Source of the DNA: Neonectria sp. B-13
Taxonomy: Eukaryota > Ascomycota > Sordariomycetes > Hypocreales > Nectriaceae
Direction: 5' to 3'
DNA length: 64,000 bases
Assembly: GCA_002682825.1 (NCBI GenBank)
Contig: NOKP01000022.1
Location: 744,001-808,000 of the forward strand
Under the pieces are notes generated by a model that was given only the letters and a program-made list of their open reading frames with translations, was not told the origin of the DNA and did not search any database. Shown in pieces: positions 49,583-60,865 of this stretch. The position numbers and the translations under genes are program-made. Position 1 is the first letter of the stretch; each line of letters opens with the position of its first letter.

Positions 49583-50890
49583 TTAATCCCAGTGAATGAT
49601 CGGCTTCACAACCTAGTAATGATTCGAGTTAGCAACGGAAGAGACCGGAACCAAAGCAGTGGACTCACCTTGCCTTGACGCAGGTCATCTAGTGCCTTGT
49701 CAAAATCTTTAACAGAGTAAACCTTGCAGAGTTTATCCACAGGGAAGTGACCTTGTCGGTGGAGTTCCATCAACTGGGGAATAAACTATACCGGTGTACA
49801 TGGTGAGCAAACGGTCTCTGGTAAACTGAAGCGTTCTCGAGACTGACCTTTTGGGGATATGAGCCACCCTCCACCACTCCGATGTACCGCTTGTTCTCTA
49901 GTAGAAACGTCTGAGGCTCGATCCGGATGACACTGTTTGGCGGTGGCACGCCAACAGTCGTTGCAGTGCCTCGTGGGGCCAGACACCCGAATAGCGACTC
50001 TATGACGGGGATGAGGCCAGTGCAGTCAATAGCAAAGTCAGCTCCCCCGCCCGTAATGTCTCGGATCGCGGCCTGGACTCCGCCCTCGCCGCAGTTTCTC
50101 GAGTTGACAGTATGGGTGGCCCCAAACTCCTTGGCGATGGCAAGCTTCTCATCGAGGACGTCCACGGCCACTAGTTGCTTGACTTGGAGATAGGCAGCAG
50201 CCATCAGCGCGGCGATACCAACGCTCCCAACCCCGAAAATAACAACCGTGTTGGTTTTGTCGGGCTTGAGTGCATTAAGCAACGTGCCGGCTCCTGTCTG
50301 GAAGCCACAGCCAAGCGGAGCGAAGTAAGCAAGCGACTCGGGATAGGGACATTTGACCACGCTTCTTTCCGCCACGACCGACATTCGGGCAAAAGAAGAC
50401 TGCCCGAAACATTGGCTGCGTACAGATGTCCCATCCTGAAGCCTCGCCGGCGTGGAGCCATCCGAGAGACGCACTGAGCCGACGTTGACAGGAGAGTGGG
50501 TGTGGCAGCAAGAAGGATTGTCGGCGAGGCATTGCTTGCATTGGCCGCAGACGTTGAACGAGAGGAGGACATGATCGCCAACCTCTAGAGATTTATCTTT
50601 GACACCACTCCCCAAGGCGCGAATGATTCCTGCTCCTTCGTGTCCGAAAATAGCCGGGTACTCAACCCCCGGCAAGAGCCCATTTTGTAGAAGCACATCC
50701 TTCTCGGAATCAGTCACTAGTCTTGGACTTTTTTGGCACGACTCACTGTGTGGCAAATACCGGAGTACTTCATCTCGACCAGCACTTCATCCGAGCGCAC
50801 CTCATCGAGGATAATGGGCTTCATCAAGAACTTGCCACCCGGCTTCTCGATGACGAGCGCCTCGGTCGCGATGTTGGTGGGTGATGCCAT
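49583..50890 (-). CDS. Zinc-dependent alcohol dehydrogenase (aryl-alcohol-dehydrogenase-like)
   Basis: Exons 50890..50747, 50699..49848, 49785..49669 and 49612..49583 give 380 residues. The catalytic zinc Cys is in SGICHTD, formed across intron 1 (the acceptor after gagaag was chosen because it restores the conserved Asp). The zinc/proton-relay segment is GHEGAGI, the structural-zinc lobe CGQCKQCLADNPSCC, and the NAD loop GVGSVGIAAL. The last exon is only 30 nt (VVKPIIHWD). Family: medium-chain dehydrogenases of the benzyl/aryl-alcohol group, oxidising aromatic or long-chain alcohols with NAD(P). It could work with the SDR or the lipoxygenase nearby, but nothing proves it. Cytosolic. Confidence 0.92.
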
Positions 50891-51632
50891 GGTGAAGGAG
50901 AGCGGCGCAAATCGATAGTGGGACAAGGATGCTGAGATGATGGGGATGAACGAGACAATTACATGCGCCAAACGTCGCTACAGACGGGATTAAATAAGCC
51001 TTGTCCTTGCAACTCCTCATCTATCGAGCATCCACTTCTATCCCTCGGTCCCTAGGTGGCGTATCTTCGGACGATGCAGCATCTCTTTCCGCTCGGAAGC
51101 TTTCCGCAGGGATCATAGCCCGATGTCTTAGTCTGTGAAGTGACAAACCAGGCTTCGCACATCATCATCACAGTGGAGATGGGCATGGGATCCTTGACGG
51201 CGCTAACCAGGGAAAATGCCACATGGACCGTCTAGTAATAGCTGACGGTGTCCGGGGATTCAGACGCGGGGAATCTGGGGTAGGAAAGTGGATTGGCGTA
51301 GTTTGCGGGCGTAACTTAAGGCATGCTGCGGAAATATCCTCTGCATTCCGACACGGGCCAGTGATGCCTTTTCTTGCTTGAGCCTTAGACCTACCTCGCC
51401 AGCCTAAGGAGATCGGAAATCATCGCCGATGGAATCGCAGCCCTCTATTTCCGAGCAGGGCCACGCAGGCCCCATGACTCGTGGCATTTCCCCAGACTGG
51501 GATTCGTCTCATTGGTAAATTCTTCAAATAAGGCACAAGGCCCTCCATCATTTCGTTTCCACAAGTCCATCCCATCCAGCCCCGTCGCGTGCACATACTG
51601 TACAACTCACCAGCCGCCTTGTGCCTAACATC
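50891..51632. other. Divergent intergenic region
   Basis: Promoters of the zinc dehydrogenase (-) and a DHA1-type MFS (+). No motif or gene recognised with confidence. Confidence 0.55.
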
Positions 51633-53645
51633 ATGGCGACCGAATCTCGCCAGAAGGTATGAAAAAGCTCTTTTCCAAACGCCGCCTTTATTCCTTGCTT
51701 ATTCTACCCCCAGGAGCTGGAGCAGATTCAGAATGAGCTGGATATTGAGATTATCCCCGGAACGGAGATCATGACAGACATTGGGAGCCATCACTTCGTC
51801 AAGAGTGAAGACAAGTCGCACCGCGTCCTCGTCCCCCAGCCCTCCAGCGATCCTCACGACCCTCTGAATTGGACAAAGATGTGGAAACTGTCTGCCCTCG
51901 TAGCCGTGTCCACCATGAGCTTCACACAGGGCTTCGCTCCTTTAGCCCTTGGCCCCATGTTTGGCTACCTGATGGAAGACTACAACCGGTCCCTTACCGA
52001 CGTCATCCAGTTCACAGGTGTTACCATCCTGGTCCTCGGTTTCAGCAACTTCATCTGGTGAGTCAAACTTGTCGCTCAGGAATCAACTCTGCAGCGAAAG
52101 CTTGCTAACACGCTGTCACGCAGGGTCCCCATCTCGACTTCTTTCGGCCGCCGACCCGTCCTAATCGTCTCTCAAATCGTATGCTTGGCTTCGCACATCT
52201 GGCGGGCAAATGCAACTACATACAAAGGGTTCATGGGGGCTTCCATGTGAGTTCTCGGCAATCGTGCCACATCCACCCGTTAATAGTTCTTGACTCACCC
52301 GTCATGCCAGTCTGAGCGGCATCGGAGCCGGTCCTGGGGAGACAATACAGCCAAGCGTCATCGCGGATATATTCTTCCTCCATGATCGTGGGAAGTGGAA
52401 CACCATGTACTGGGTTATATACACTGGTGCGCTGATTGTAAGTCACCCACTTCGACAGCTGTCCGGCTCTTTTGACTCAGCTAACGACTTCAGGTGGCGC
52501 CTATCATAGCAGGAGCCATGGCAGATCACACCGGCTGGCCATCCTTCTGGTGGCTGAACGCCGCCATGACCGCTGCATCACTTATTGTAATTGTGTTCGG
52601 CTTTCCCGAGACCATGTTTAGTCGCGTGGAGGCAACCGAAGGCCAACTCCCCCCGACCGAGGCATCGTCAAAGGTTTTCCAGGTCCAGCATCAAGAAGAG
52701 AGTCTAGGTGAAAAGAGCCCTGATCAGTTCAATGGGAGTGAATTGGACGTCAACGCCGAGAGAGACCCTTGCCTTGGAAAAGGGACACCGAGTCGGCAAC
52801 AGTGGATGCCTTTTCAAACAACTGAATCCCCGCTTAGATCCATCATGCTCGATCTCTGGATTCCTTGGAAGCTCTTCTCGTTTCCCATCGTTTTGTTCGC
52901 TTCGTTTGTTGTCAGCTGGAGCTGTAGCTTCATTCTGATTCTGAACCTTACGCAGACTCAAGTCTTTTCCGCCCCTCCTTACAACTTGAGCTCACAATCA
53001 ATCGGTCAGTCTGTTTTGTTACCCTTGAGTGAGATCTACGGACACTTACATCTTTCCGCTAGGCTTCACCAACTTCTCACTTTTCGTCGGGGCCTTGATT
53101 GGTCTCGCGACAGCCGGACCCTTGAGCGATTGGGTTTCTGCTCGCGCAACTGCTCGTAACAACGGTATTCGAGAGCCGGAGATGCGACTTCCCGCAATGA
53201 TCCCGTACGTTTTGGTAATGGCTTTTGGGCATATCATCACGGCTATTGGCTACCAACGCCAGTGGCCCTGGCCTGTCATTGTCGTCCTCGGCTATTCTTG
53301 CGCAGGCATTCAAGTCGCAGGGCTGCCGAGCATAAGTAGCACCTATGCCGTCGATAGCTACAAACCCGTTGCTGGGTCTCTGTTTGTTGCAATCACTGTC
53401 AATAAGAACCTTTGGGGCTACGGCATGGGTCGCTTTATCACCCCCTGGACGGAAGCAAACGGGTAAGCCATTCTCCAGTTGCGATACCCTTTTATATGCT
53501 GACCACCTATTGCCCTAGCTTCATCAACGCTTTTATGGTCAACATGGCACTCACTTTCATCTGGTGCCTGTTTGCGATTATGTTTTACTTCTACGGGAAG
53601 ACCTTTCGGAGGTGGACTAAAGACAGCATTGTTCACAAGTTATAA
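51633..53645 (+). CDS. MFS transporter (DHA1-like, 12-TM)
   Basis: Exons 51633..51656, 51714..52057, 52124..52246, 52311..52437, 52494..53004, 53063..53462 and 53519..53645 give 551 residues. The first exon codes only eight residues. The tail has VPQPSSDPHDPLNW, then spans such as LSALVAVSTMSFTQGFAP, the loop TSFGRRPVL, GIGAGPGETIQPSVIADIFF, and a large hydrophilic central loop before LFSFPIVLFASFVVSW. The family and tail match the transporter at 12053-13867, so the two are probably paralogues with different substrates. Introns are all canonical. Plasma membrane. Confidence 0.92.
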
Positions 53646-54047
53646 TTAGGAGCACACTCTCTTCTTTAACCCAGCGACTATAGCATTCTCTCAGAACATT
53701 AATAGTGGGATACAAAGTTGCTTTAATATTAAACAAAGAAGTGGTTGCAGCCAACATGGCAACACATCATTCGAGTCCACAGAGCAAGGTGCTAATACCT
53801 ATACGTGTAAATAAGGAGTAATTGGAGGTCAACCAGTTACAACGCATGTCCTGGTCAAGTCAAAACGTCACAGACGACCTAGTAATTGGAACTCACTTCA
53901 AGGAAACCGGACCTGAGTCTCGTACCGAGATGAATCCATGAGTAGGAGACAGGCAAGGGAGACCTTCAACAACTGCTCAATAAATATTATGGAAAGAATA
54001 TCGATTAATGGCCCATTGGCCTTTGACATTTCCCTCTTCCAAACAAC
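53646..54047. other. Convergent intergenic region
   Basis: 3' flanks of the MFS and lipoxygenase genes; AT-rich, no feature seen. Confidence 0.55.
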
Positions 54048-56282
54048 TTAGATGAGAATGGACACTGCCGTATTAGACGGGTCCATGACCATGTAGGGAA
54101 CGCTGCCAGCATCCATGTTCTTGCTCGTGATGAGAAATTCGACCTCGAGCTTCTTCAGGTCAAGGTAAAACAACTCGCTTATTCTCTGGATTTCCTTGTC
54201 CTCGTCATCATTCCCGCGATGGGCTCTCCACTGGGACTGTGCGAACGTGATGAGACTCCTGTCACCAGGGACCTTGAAGCTGAGAAGCCAGGGCAGTTGC
54301 ACCGCAAGCAGCCACTGCCTCTGTCTCCCACAGGGCAACGATGCGACAAGGGTGCTCTCCGTGTACGCATTGAGTTCCTTGAGGCTGGTGGGCATCGCTT
54401 GGCAGAGAGATGGGGGCTTGGCGAGAACAAAGGCCTGGTAGAAGTTCTGGAGATAGTTGACCGCGCTGTGGAATGGGGCAGCGATGTGGATACTCATGGT
54501 GACGGCATCGCAGAGCTCGTCCAGTGTCTGGATCGTGGGGAATGTCTTGATCCAGCCGTTTGTCTGCACCTCTTTGCTCCAGTTCTGCACGTACTGGTCC
54601 TCTTTGATCGTTTTGTCCGCCGTCGCCTTGTCGTAGTACATCAGAAGCATGCTCATGACGTATTTGCGGATGCAGTTCCACATAGAGAGCATATCCTTGG
54701 CGTAAGCGTAGTTCTTGTACTTGTCCTTGGCGAGGCCGTCTGCCGTGTTGGGGAAGCCTCGTCGCTTAAGATCGTTGGGCACGTAATTCTTGACATAGTC
54801 GAAGTTTTCGAACTCGGAACGAATGAGCTGGTAAAGATAGTCCGGCTTCAGTCCAACCAGGTCCTTGACGACCTGGGGAACAAGGGTGGATCTTGCGGCC
54901 GCGTTGAGAGAGAGTGTCTTGTACCAGTGCGGCTCGAGAAGCTTGTACACGATGTGATTCATGGGGATGCTGCGGTGGGTGGCAACAATCAAGGCCTCCT
55001 CGATCATGTGGGCGCGAGTCAAATGAACGGAAATCTCATGACGGATCCAGTCCGAGACTTGAGAGCAAGTCTTGGCGTATCGCCAGGGCCAGTCAGTCTC
55101 TTCCTTGTTGGATGGATCAGTAGGCAGCTTCCTCTTGTTGAAAATGGTGACGGAGTTTTGCATGCTCGTCTTGTAGTCGCAAACAATGGCGACAGGGTGC
55201 AGTTTTCCATCGTCGTGAAGCCGGAAGAGCGTCACAGCGGCGCAAGCCCAGTTGTCGTCCGAAAGTGGCTCTGTGTGTCAATTCCTCATTAGGACCAGCT
55301 CCAACGGCAGCACGGAAATAGCGACAGTCCTGGACGAAAAGCGAGTTCGGATCGACCTGGGGAAGAGTTTTGGCCCAGTCGTCATATCCGTTCCTCTTGG
55401 CGGTGTCGATGAACTCGGCCAACAGGTCCTTGGGAACCTTCTCAATCGTTGTCGGGTTGGTCCCGGTGAAGGACTGATCTGCAAACCGGCGATCTGTGAA
55501 CCAGTCGGGCAGAAGGCCGATGTTGGCGCCTTGCTCGATGTCTGTTCCAGACTTGCGGTGAGACTTGTTGTACGTCTCATACGCCTTGATGCTCAGTCCT
55601 TGGTCAGGCGCGCCGCTGATGTTTCCGTTGGTGAGACCAAACAGCCAGCTCGCCGTCTTCCCAACAAAAGTGTCTGGGACGACCTGCTTGAGGAGAACCG
55701 CAGTCTCGGCAAGGCCGAGCGCGTTGAAAATCTTCCACTCGGCGACTTGATCTTTCTCCGGAATGTCCTGCAGGTGGGGTGGGTACTGCGCAGTGGTTCC
55801 ATCGGCGTTCTTGGGGTAGGCTGAGTACTGGTAGATGCTTGTCTTTGCAGAAAGGTCCGTGTATCGGGGCAAGGTTGGCTCGACTTGCAAAACATCGAAG
55901 TAAGACTCGTAGCTGCAGCGTAATGAGTGGCTGGTACTTGTGAAGGCACGCGCAAACATGAGACTCAGCTGCGCTCAATTCGACCGTAAGCATGAGTCAA
56001 AGCGGCCTGGGTACCTGAATAGGTTCCCTCCACAATGTTTCCCCCTCCCAGCTGTGGACGCTTCTCCAAGTTGTCAGGGTTGGGTTTGGCGTAGATCTTC
56101 AGCTTCACAAGCTCTCCGTTGAAGACACCAGGATCAATGTCCACAAAAGGCACGTCCCTGATTCCGATACTGAGTTCCTTCTTGCGATCTGCGACTGAAG
56201 GATGTTTCAGAATGTCATCTGGCTTGGGGACATCGGGCGCGGTGGGTGGCGGCACCGGAAGGGAAACGTCAAGGATCGTCAT
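54048..56282 (-). CDS. Lipoxygenase, first intron with non-consensus donor
   Basis: Exons 56282..55969, 55912..55314 and 55270..54048 give 711 residues if spliced as drawn. The catalytic domain has WIRHEISVHLTRAHMIEEAL (iron-ligand HxxxxH), KLLEPHWYKTLSLN, the third ligand His in AAPFHSAVNY, and a C-terminal Ile in NTAVSILI, the usual terminal-carboxylate metal ligand. It would oxygenate polyunsaturated fatty acids to hydroperoxides (Fe or Mn). No signal peptide is seen. Two joins are odd. Intron 1 (55913-55968) should start after CGCAG but reads CTGAGT, not GTGAGT. Intron 2 (55271-55313) is 43 nt with the weak donor gtgctg; without it a frame change at an ACACACA run would be needed. The C-terminal ligands being intact argues for recent damage or unusual splicing. 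Confidence 0.83.
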
Positions 56283-57834
56283 TTTGAAAAGACTAGCAGC
56301 GGGTATGACTGTGGTTTTAAAAATGAGCTGAAGATGAAGGCTGCTGTGGTGAAAAGTGTTTGACCGAGGAGAAAAGTTCAACGTCTTTATAGGAGAGGAG
56401 GTATGTTTGTGAGGTGGCTACTGTGAGACTGGCTAAGTTTGCCCTTGTGTGAGTGTTACTCGGCCCCCGCATGTTTGTACTGGTCTGCAGAACTCTAGCA
56501 CTATGAAAAGGCGGAGGGAATGCTGCAGTCAGATACAGCCTCAGCCAGCCACCGGCTCAGAATGTCTCTAGCAAAAAGCGACGTAGAAGCACAGGCTGAG
56601 GGGAAGGGCTGTGACGGCTTTCAAGTCGATACATATTCGAAGGGCCTAGACCCAAGCCCTACGTTTAGCTTCGTTTTTTTCAAGTCATTGGCTCCCATTA
56701 TGATTCGCGCCATTGCGGCCCGGCTGAGACAGGCGCGGGGTCACGACACGAGGGTTAACGACGTAATTGTTAGACTTCACGGTGGTGTAAGTTTCAAAGT
56801 CCTGTTCTACCGATGGGCTTTTGACAATCCCCTTCTGTTCTCGGGAGCACCAACGAGACAACCGAATTGCCATACGCCCTTGGTCGGCTGATCTTCAGGT
56901 CGGGACACCAAGTTCTAGTGCAGCCAATAGTCTGCGAGCTAATAGACAAGTATATCAAGAACCCGCAGCTCGGCTGACTGTTTCAACGCCACGACCCGTC
57001 CCGCCGCGTCACTCGAGCTTACTTTTCGTACACGGCTGAGAGTGAGTAGCACGAATGAGGGGCAATCTGTTCGTCAGCGAATGGCAAAGGACAATAGGCT
57101 TCAGCACAACTACCTACGAAAAACCTCTGTGGTGTCCCTAGTGCTGACGTGGGCGCTCATTCTCACCTGCATCGTACCCGCCCGGGCACTACGGCGAGAC
57201 AGCCCTGCCGGGGACCATCTCGGCCCACCCGCAGGCCATTACATGTCGTGGCCACTTACGATGTCTCAAGAAGCATCAACCTGTGAGAAGCGCCAGCCCG
57301 CAACCGCATATCGCCGATATTGACCATCAAGAATGATGGACATCGTACTGTCTACACCGCCATTGCGTGCACAGCTATTCACGAGGTCTCAGCATTGGCC
57401 TATGCGCCTACCTCACACGTAACTGATCTGTCATGTTAACGTTCTTCCCCGCTGTCTTGCTTAGGTATTGTGGCTGAAAGTGTCGGTAAACTTAGTTGTT
57501 GGCCAATAGCCTGTCGAAATTTGACATGTCATACGATACAGCGTTTATAGGGAATGTGATTGAGGATTAGAAGGGTTACACCACTTACCAGCCGCATATT
57601 GTCTGCATTGTCTGTCTCAGAAGACCTTGGCAAGAATAATCAAAAGCGTATCTTAACAGACCTCACTTGAAATAAATGTGTGAAAGGATGCGTAACTATT
57701 TGATTGAATTACCCGATTGTTACGCCTAGACAAAAAGTGTGACGAACACCGAGGTCAGAACAACTGACGATGCAACATCGTACAAGCTGATCAAGCTCTA
57801 TCTGATATAATAAATATTCGAATTGAAGACAAAA
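56283..57834. other. Long intergenic region
   Basis: About 1.55 kb between the lipoxygenase promoter and the 3' end of the peptidase. Short frames at 56520-56891 and 57042-57323 have no likeness to known families. I see no repeat or RNA gene. Confidence 0.5.
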
Positions 57835-60192
57835 TTAATCCTCTCTTACGTCGTAGCCACGGATCTGTCGCCTGTTCCACTGATGCTTCAGTTCCGTTTC
57901 CTTCGACACCCTCTTGACCTCGTCGTACAACCTCGCGGTCAGGTACTTGTAAATGTACACGTCCGCTCCGTTGTAATTGATGCTGTGATCGCTATCTGTG
58001 AACGCAAACATCTTCATCTTCTCAGGCGATACCCCTCCGCCCACAAGCAGGTCCACCAGGGCCGCTGTGTGCTGGTAATGCACGTTGTCATCGCCAGTGC
58101 CGTGAAGAACGCTAAAGCCACCCGCGACATTCTTGAAGCCGTCGACGTTATGCACCGCCGTTTCGAGGTAGCCGTCGAGGTTTCCATCGAGAGTCTTCAT
58201 GTACCGTTCAGTGTACATGGAGTCGTAGAAGCGCCAGTCAGACACCGGGGCGGTGATAAGACCAAACGTGAAAACACCGGAGTCGGCCTCAAGAGTCTTG
58301 GCGGTGAGGTATCCGCCGTAAGACCATCCCCACATGCCTAGCTTGTTGGGGTTGATGTAATCAAACTTGGAAATGAGTTGCTCGGCGGCCCAAATCTGGT
58401 CCAGAGGCTCAAGTTTGCCGAGTTGCGATGTGACGGTAGATCGGTATTCGCGGCCTCGGTGAGCAGTACCGCGGTTGTCGACTGTGTAGGTGATATACTC
58501 GAGTTCCGGGTCGGAGCTGATGTATGCTTTCCATCCGTAAGTCTGAAACCTCTTGCTGACAGACTGGGAATTAGGGCCGCCGTAGGGCGTGAAAAGGACA
58601 GGGTATTGCCTGGATGGGTCAAAGTTGGCGGGTAGCTGTTGCATGACGTTCAACTCGTACCCGTCTGGATGCTTGAGCTCAAAGTAGGAGATGTTGGGCA
58701 GGTTATACTCGGCAATGACCTCGTAGAACTCTTTGTTGTCCTCAAGGACCCGAAGAGGCTTGGTAGTCGAATTGGAAGTGTAGACTTCTTGGTAGGGAAC
58801 GTCGGGGCCCTGGTAGCTGAGGATGTAGTAGCCCCCTTCTGAGGAGAAGGACGCAGACCAATAGGCAGGGATGGAGTCGTCGACAAGCGAAGTGACTTTT
58901 TGCGTCGCCCAAGAGACTTTGTAAACATGACGCTCGGTCGAGTGCCGCGTCGAAGCTTGATAGTAGACGAGACTCCGGGCGTTGTCAACGTACAGAATTG
59001 AAGCGACCTCCCACTCGCCAGAGGTGAGCTGAATGCCCTTGCCGCCGTTCACTGGGTATAGGTAGATGTGACTCCATCCATCCTCGTCAGAAAGGTCAAC
59101 GTAGTATGTGGCGTTGCCAGAAGCTTTGAGAGGGCCAACATAAGCAATGGTCAGGGTGTTTTCAAGCCAGCCGTCCGTGCCGTCACGTTCGCGGATGAGT
59201 TTGGACTTCAACGAAGTCGGATCAACCACGACATGGGCATCCAGATCTTGAACCCGGTTGAAGGCGCGGTAAATGAGCGCCGTGTGAGTATCAGTGACCC
59301 ATGCGACTTCGCCGATGATGAGATTGTCGGGCTCAAAGACATCGACGGGGACGGGTTCATAGTCGCCTGACGAGACGGCTAGCAAGCTGAGCTGGACAGT
59401 TGGATTGGTGGAGCCGACCTTGGGATAACGCAAGTCGAGTTCTTCGGGGTAAGTCGGTGCGAGCTCCTGGCCGTCCATGTAGTAGGGAATGGTGAAGGTG
59501 CCGACGCCAGTCTCGTTGAAGCTGAGAAAGGCGATAAATTTGGCGTCGGGCGAGAACCACAGCGTGGAGCGGGTACCATAGATCTCTTCCTCGTAGACCC
59601 AGTCCGGGACTCCGTGGAACATGTCCGGCCCACCATCACTGGTGATCTGGCTGATCTTCCCGGTGTCATAGTCAAGGATGAACAGATTATTGCCGCGAAC
59701 AAACGCTACAGCGTCTCCTACGGGAGCGAGCTCGGCGTACTGAATGTCACCCACCTGGTCCTCAACCAGGGGCGTCAGCTCGCCAGACTCGACATCAAGA
59801 ATGAAGTAGTCGGCAAAGTACGAGTAACGGTACTGCTTGGTCGCGTTGGTGGCGATCAGCATACGGGTCGCATCGGCGCTGATCCAGTACTCCTCCACGT
59901 TCTCGGGCAGTTGATCAGCAGTCACCCAGGTATCGGTGCTGCCGCTGACGATGTTGGTGAGCACCAGGTCTCCGGCTGAGTTGGAGGTGATGTACAGGCC
60001 ATCTTGACCGGCAGACGACCAGGCCACACTGACGGTCGAAGGGAGAATAGTGGCGCGGGGACTGGTCTCGTTGAAGATGAGAAGGCGCTCACCGTCGCCC
60101 ACAGGCTGGTACGGCTGGCGGGGAGGCTCAATTGCTAAGACCAGCGAGGGGAGACTTAGCAAAGCTGCCACCACTCCCTTGAGGAAGGCCAT
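57835..60192 (-). CDS. Secreted dipeptidyl peptidase IV (S9B family)
   Basis: Intronless, 785 residues, a normal length for secreted fungal DPP IV. A signal peptide covers about the first 20 residues (FLKGVVAALLSLPSLVLA). The N-terminal beta-propeller includes the Glu-Glu motif in PDWVYEEEIYGTRS that binds the substrate amino end. The C-terminal alpha/beta-hydrolase domain has the nucleophile GWSYGGY, the Asp in HGTGDDNVHY and the His in DSDHSINY. It releases X-Pro or X-Ala dipeptides from extracellular peptides. Unlike the vacuolar DapB-type enzyme, there is no internal membrane anchor after a cytosolic tail, so secretion is preferred. Several NxT/S sites are visible. High GC at third positions explains the long open frames on the other strand. 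Confidence 0.95.
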   Translation of the reverse strand: MAFLKGVVAALLSLPSLVLAIEPPRQPYQPVGDGERLLIFNETSPRATILPSTVSVAWSSAGQDGLYITSNSAGDLVLTNIVSGSTDTWVTADQLPENVEEYWISADATRMLIATNATKQYRYSYFADYFILDVESGELTPLVEDQVGDIQYAELAPVGDAVAFVRGNNLFILDYDTGKISQITSDGGPDMFHGVPDWVYEEEIYGTRSTLWFSPDAKFIAFLSFNETGVGTFTIPYYMDGQELAPTYPEELDLRYPKVGSTNPTVQLSLLAVSSGDYEPVPVDVFEPDNLIIGEVAWVTDTHTALIYRAFNRVQDLDAHVVVDPTSLKSKLIRERDGTDGWLENTLTIAYVGPLKASGNATYYVDLSDEDGWSHIYLYPVNGGKGIQLTSGEWEVASILYVDNARSLVYYQASTRHSTERHVYKVSWATQKVTSLVDDSIPAYWSASFSSEGGYYILSYQGPDVPYQEVYTSNSTTKPLRVLEDNKEFYEVIAEYNLPNISYFELKHPDGYELNVMQQLPANFDPSRQYPVLFTPYGGPNSQSVSKRFQTYGWKAYISSDPELEYITYTVDNRGTAHRGREYRSTVTSQLGKLEPLDQIWAAEQLISKFDYINPNKLGMWGWSYGGYLTAKTLEADSGVFTFGLITAPVSDWRFYDSMYTERYMKTLDGNLDGYLETAVHNVDGFKNVAGGFSVLHGTGDDNVHYQHTAALVDLLVGGGVSPEKMKMFAFTDSDHSINYNGADVYIYKYLTARLYDEVKRVSKETELKHQWNRRQIRGYDVRED

Positions 60193-60865
60193 CTTTGTCT
60201 ACTTGGCCGGTGGTGTGAATGCTTGAAGATGAAGCCGGGTGGAACCGGGCACTCTACCGTGGTTCGTCTATGGACGTTGTGTACTTTATAGCTGCTCATT
60301 CTCAATTCATCGCAGTTAATCACGTCGCAACTGTGTCTTGGATCATTGCATGTCACGGCCCGCCGCGATAAAGGTTGTGAAACTGAGCCGGCATAGCGAC
60401 CTCCTGCATTTGGACGCGAACAAAAAGTTCCATTCGATGCTCCACAGCCAACCAACAGCCGAGTCCCTTGGCGGGGGGATCAGCGGCGGAGGAGCGACTC
60501 AAGGCGGAAGGTGAGGGGACATTATGACCTGCTGCGAGTTATCGGGAGGGGAAACTCGACGGCCAACAGTCGATCACGTAAAATTAGGGCCAAATCACAA
60601 GCAACCAGGGGGGCGTAGCGGAACTTTTCCTGGTTGATATCTCGACTAAATGTTTATGCTTAAATGATAGGCTTTCCCTCGCTTTAGGGTGACTAAATGG
60701 TCATCTGTACCTGCGTAGAGAGGAAGGTCTGTTATACAGGTCCTTTGTTCGTGTTACAAGCGCTAGAACAATTTGAGTAGACATGAAGTAAGTGATTGAC
60801 GCCATTTGCGCTCTGCTCCTGATCCCAGACCATATGAAACCAATCCAACTACCAACACAACAATT
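60193..60865. other. Intergenic region, promoter of the peptidase
   Basis: Upstream of the DPP IV start and 3' flank of the next gene on the same strand; nothing else recognised. Confidence 0.55.

Noticed and set aside
55262..55282. Frameshift in the lipoxygenase at an ACACACA run
   Set aside because: A 43-nt intron (55271-55313) explains the frame change and gives the family's normal spacing between the two conserved blocks; still worth a cDNA check.
54219..55292. 357-residue open frame on the + strand
   Set aside because: Antisense shadow of the lipoxygenase exon 3, which carries all the catalytic residues.
57823..58341. Open frames on the + strand inside the peptidase gene
   Set aside because: Shadows caused by GC-rich third positions; the - strand DPP IV is unambiguous.
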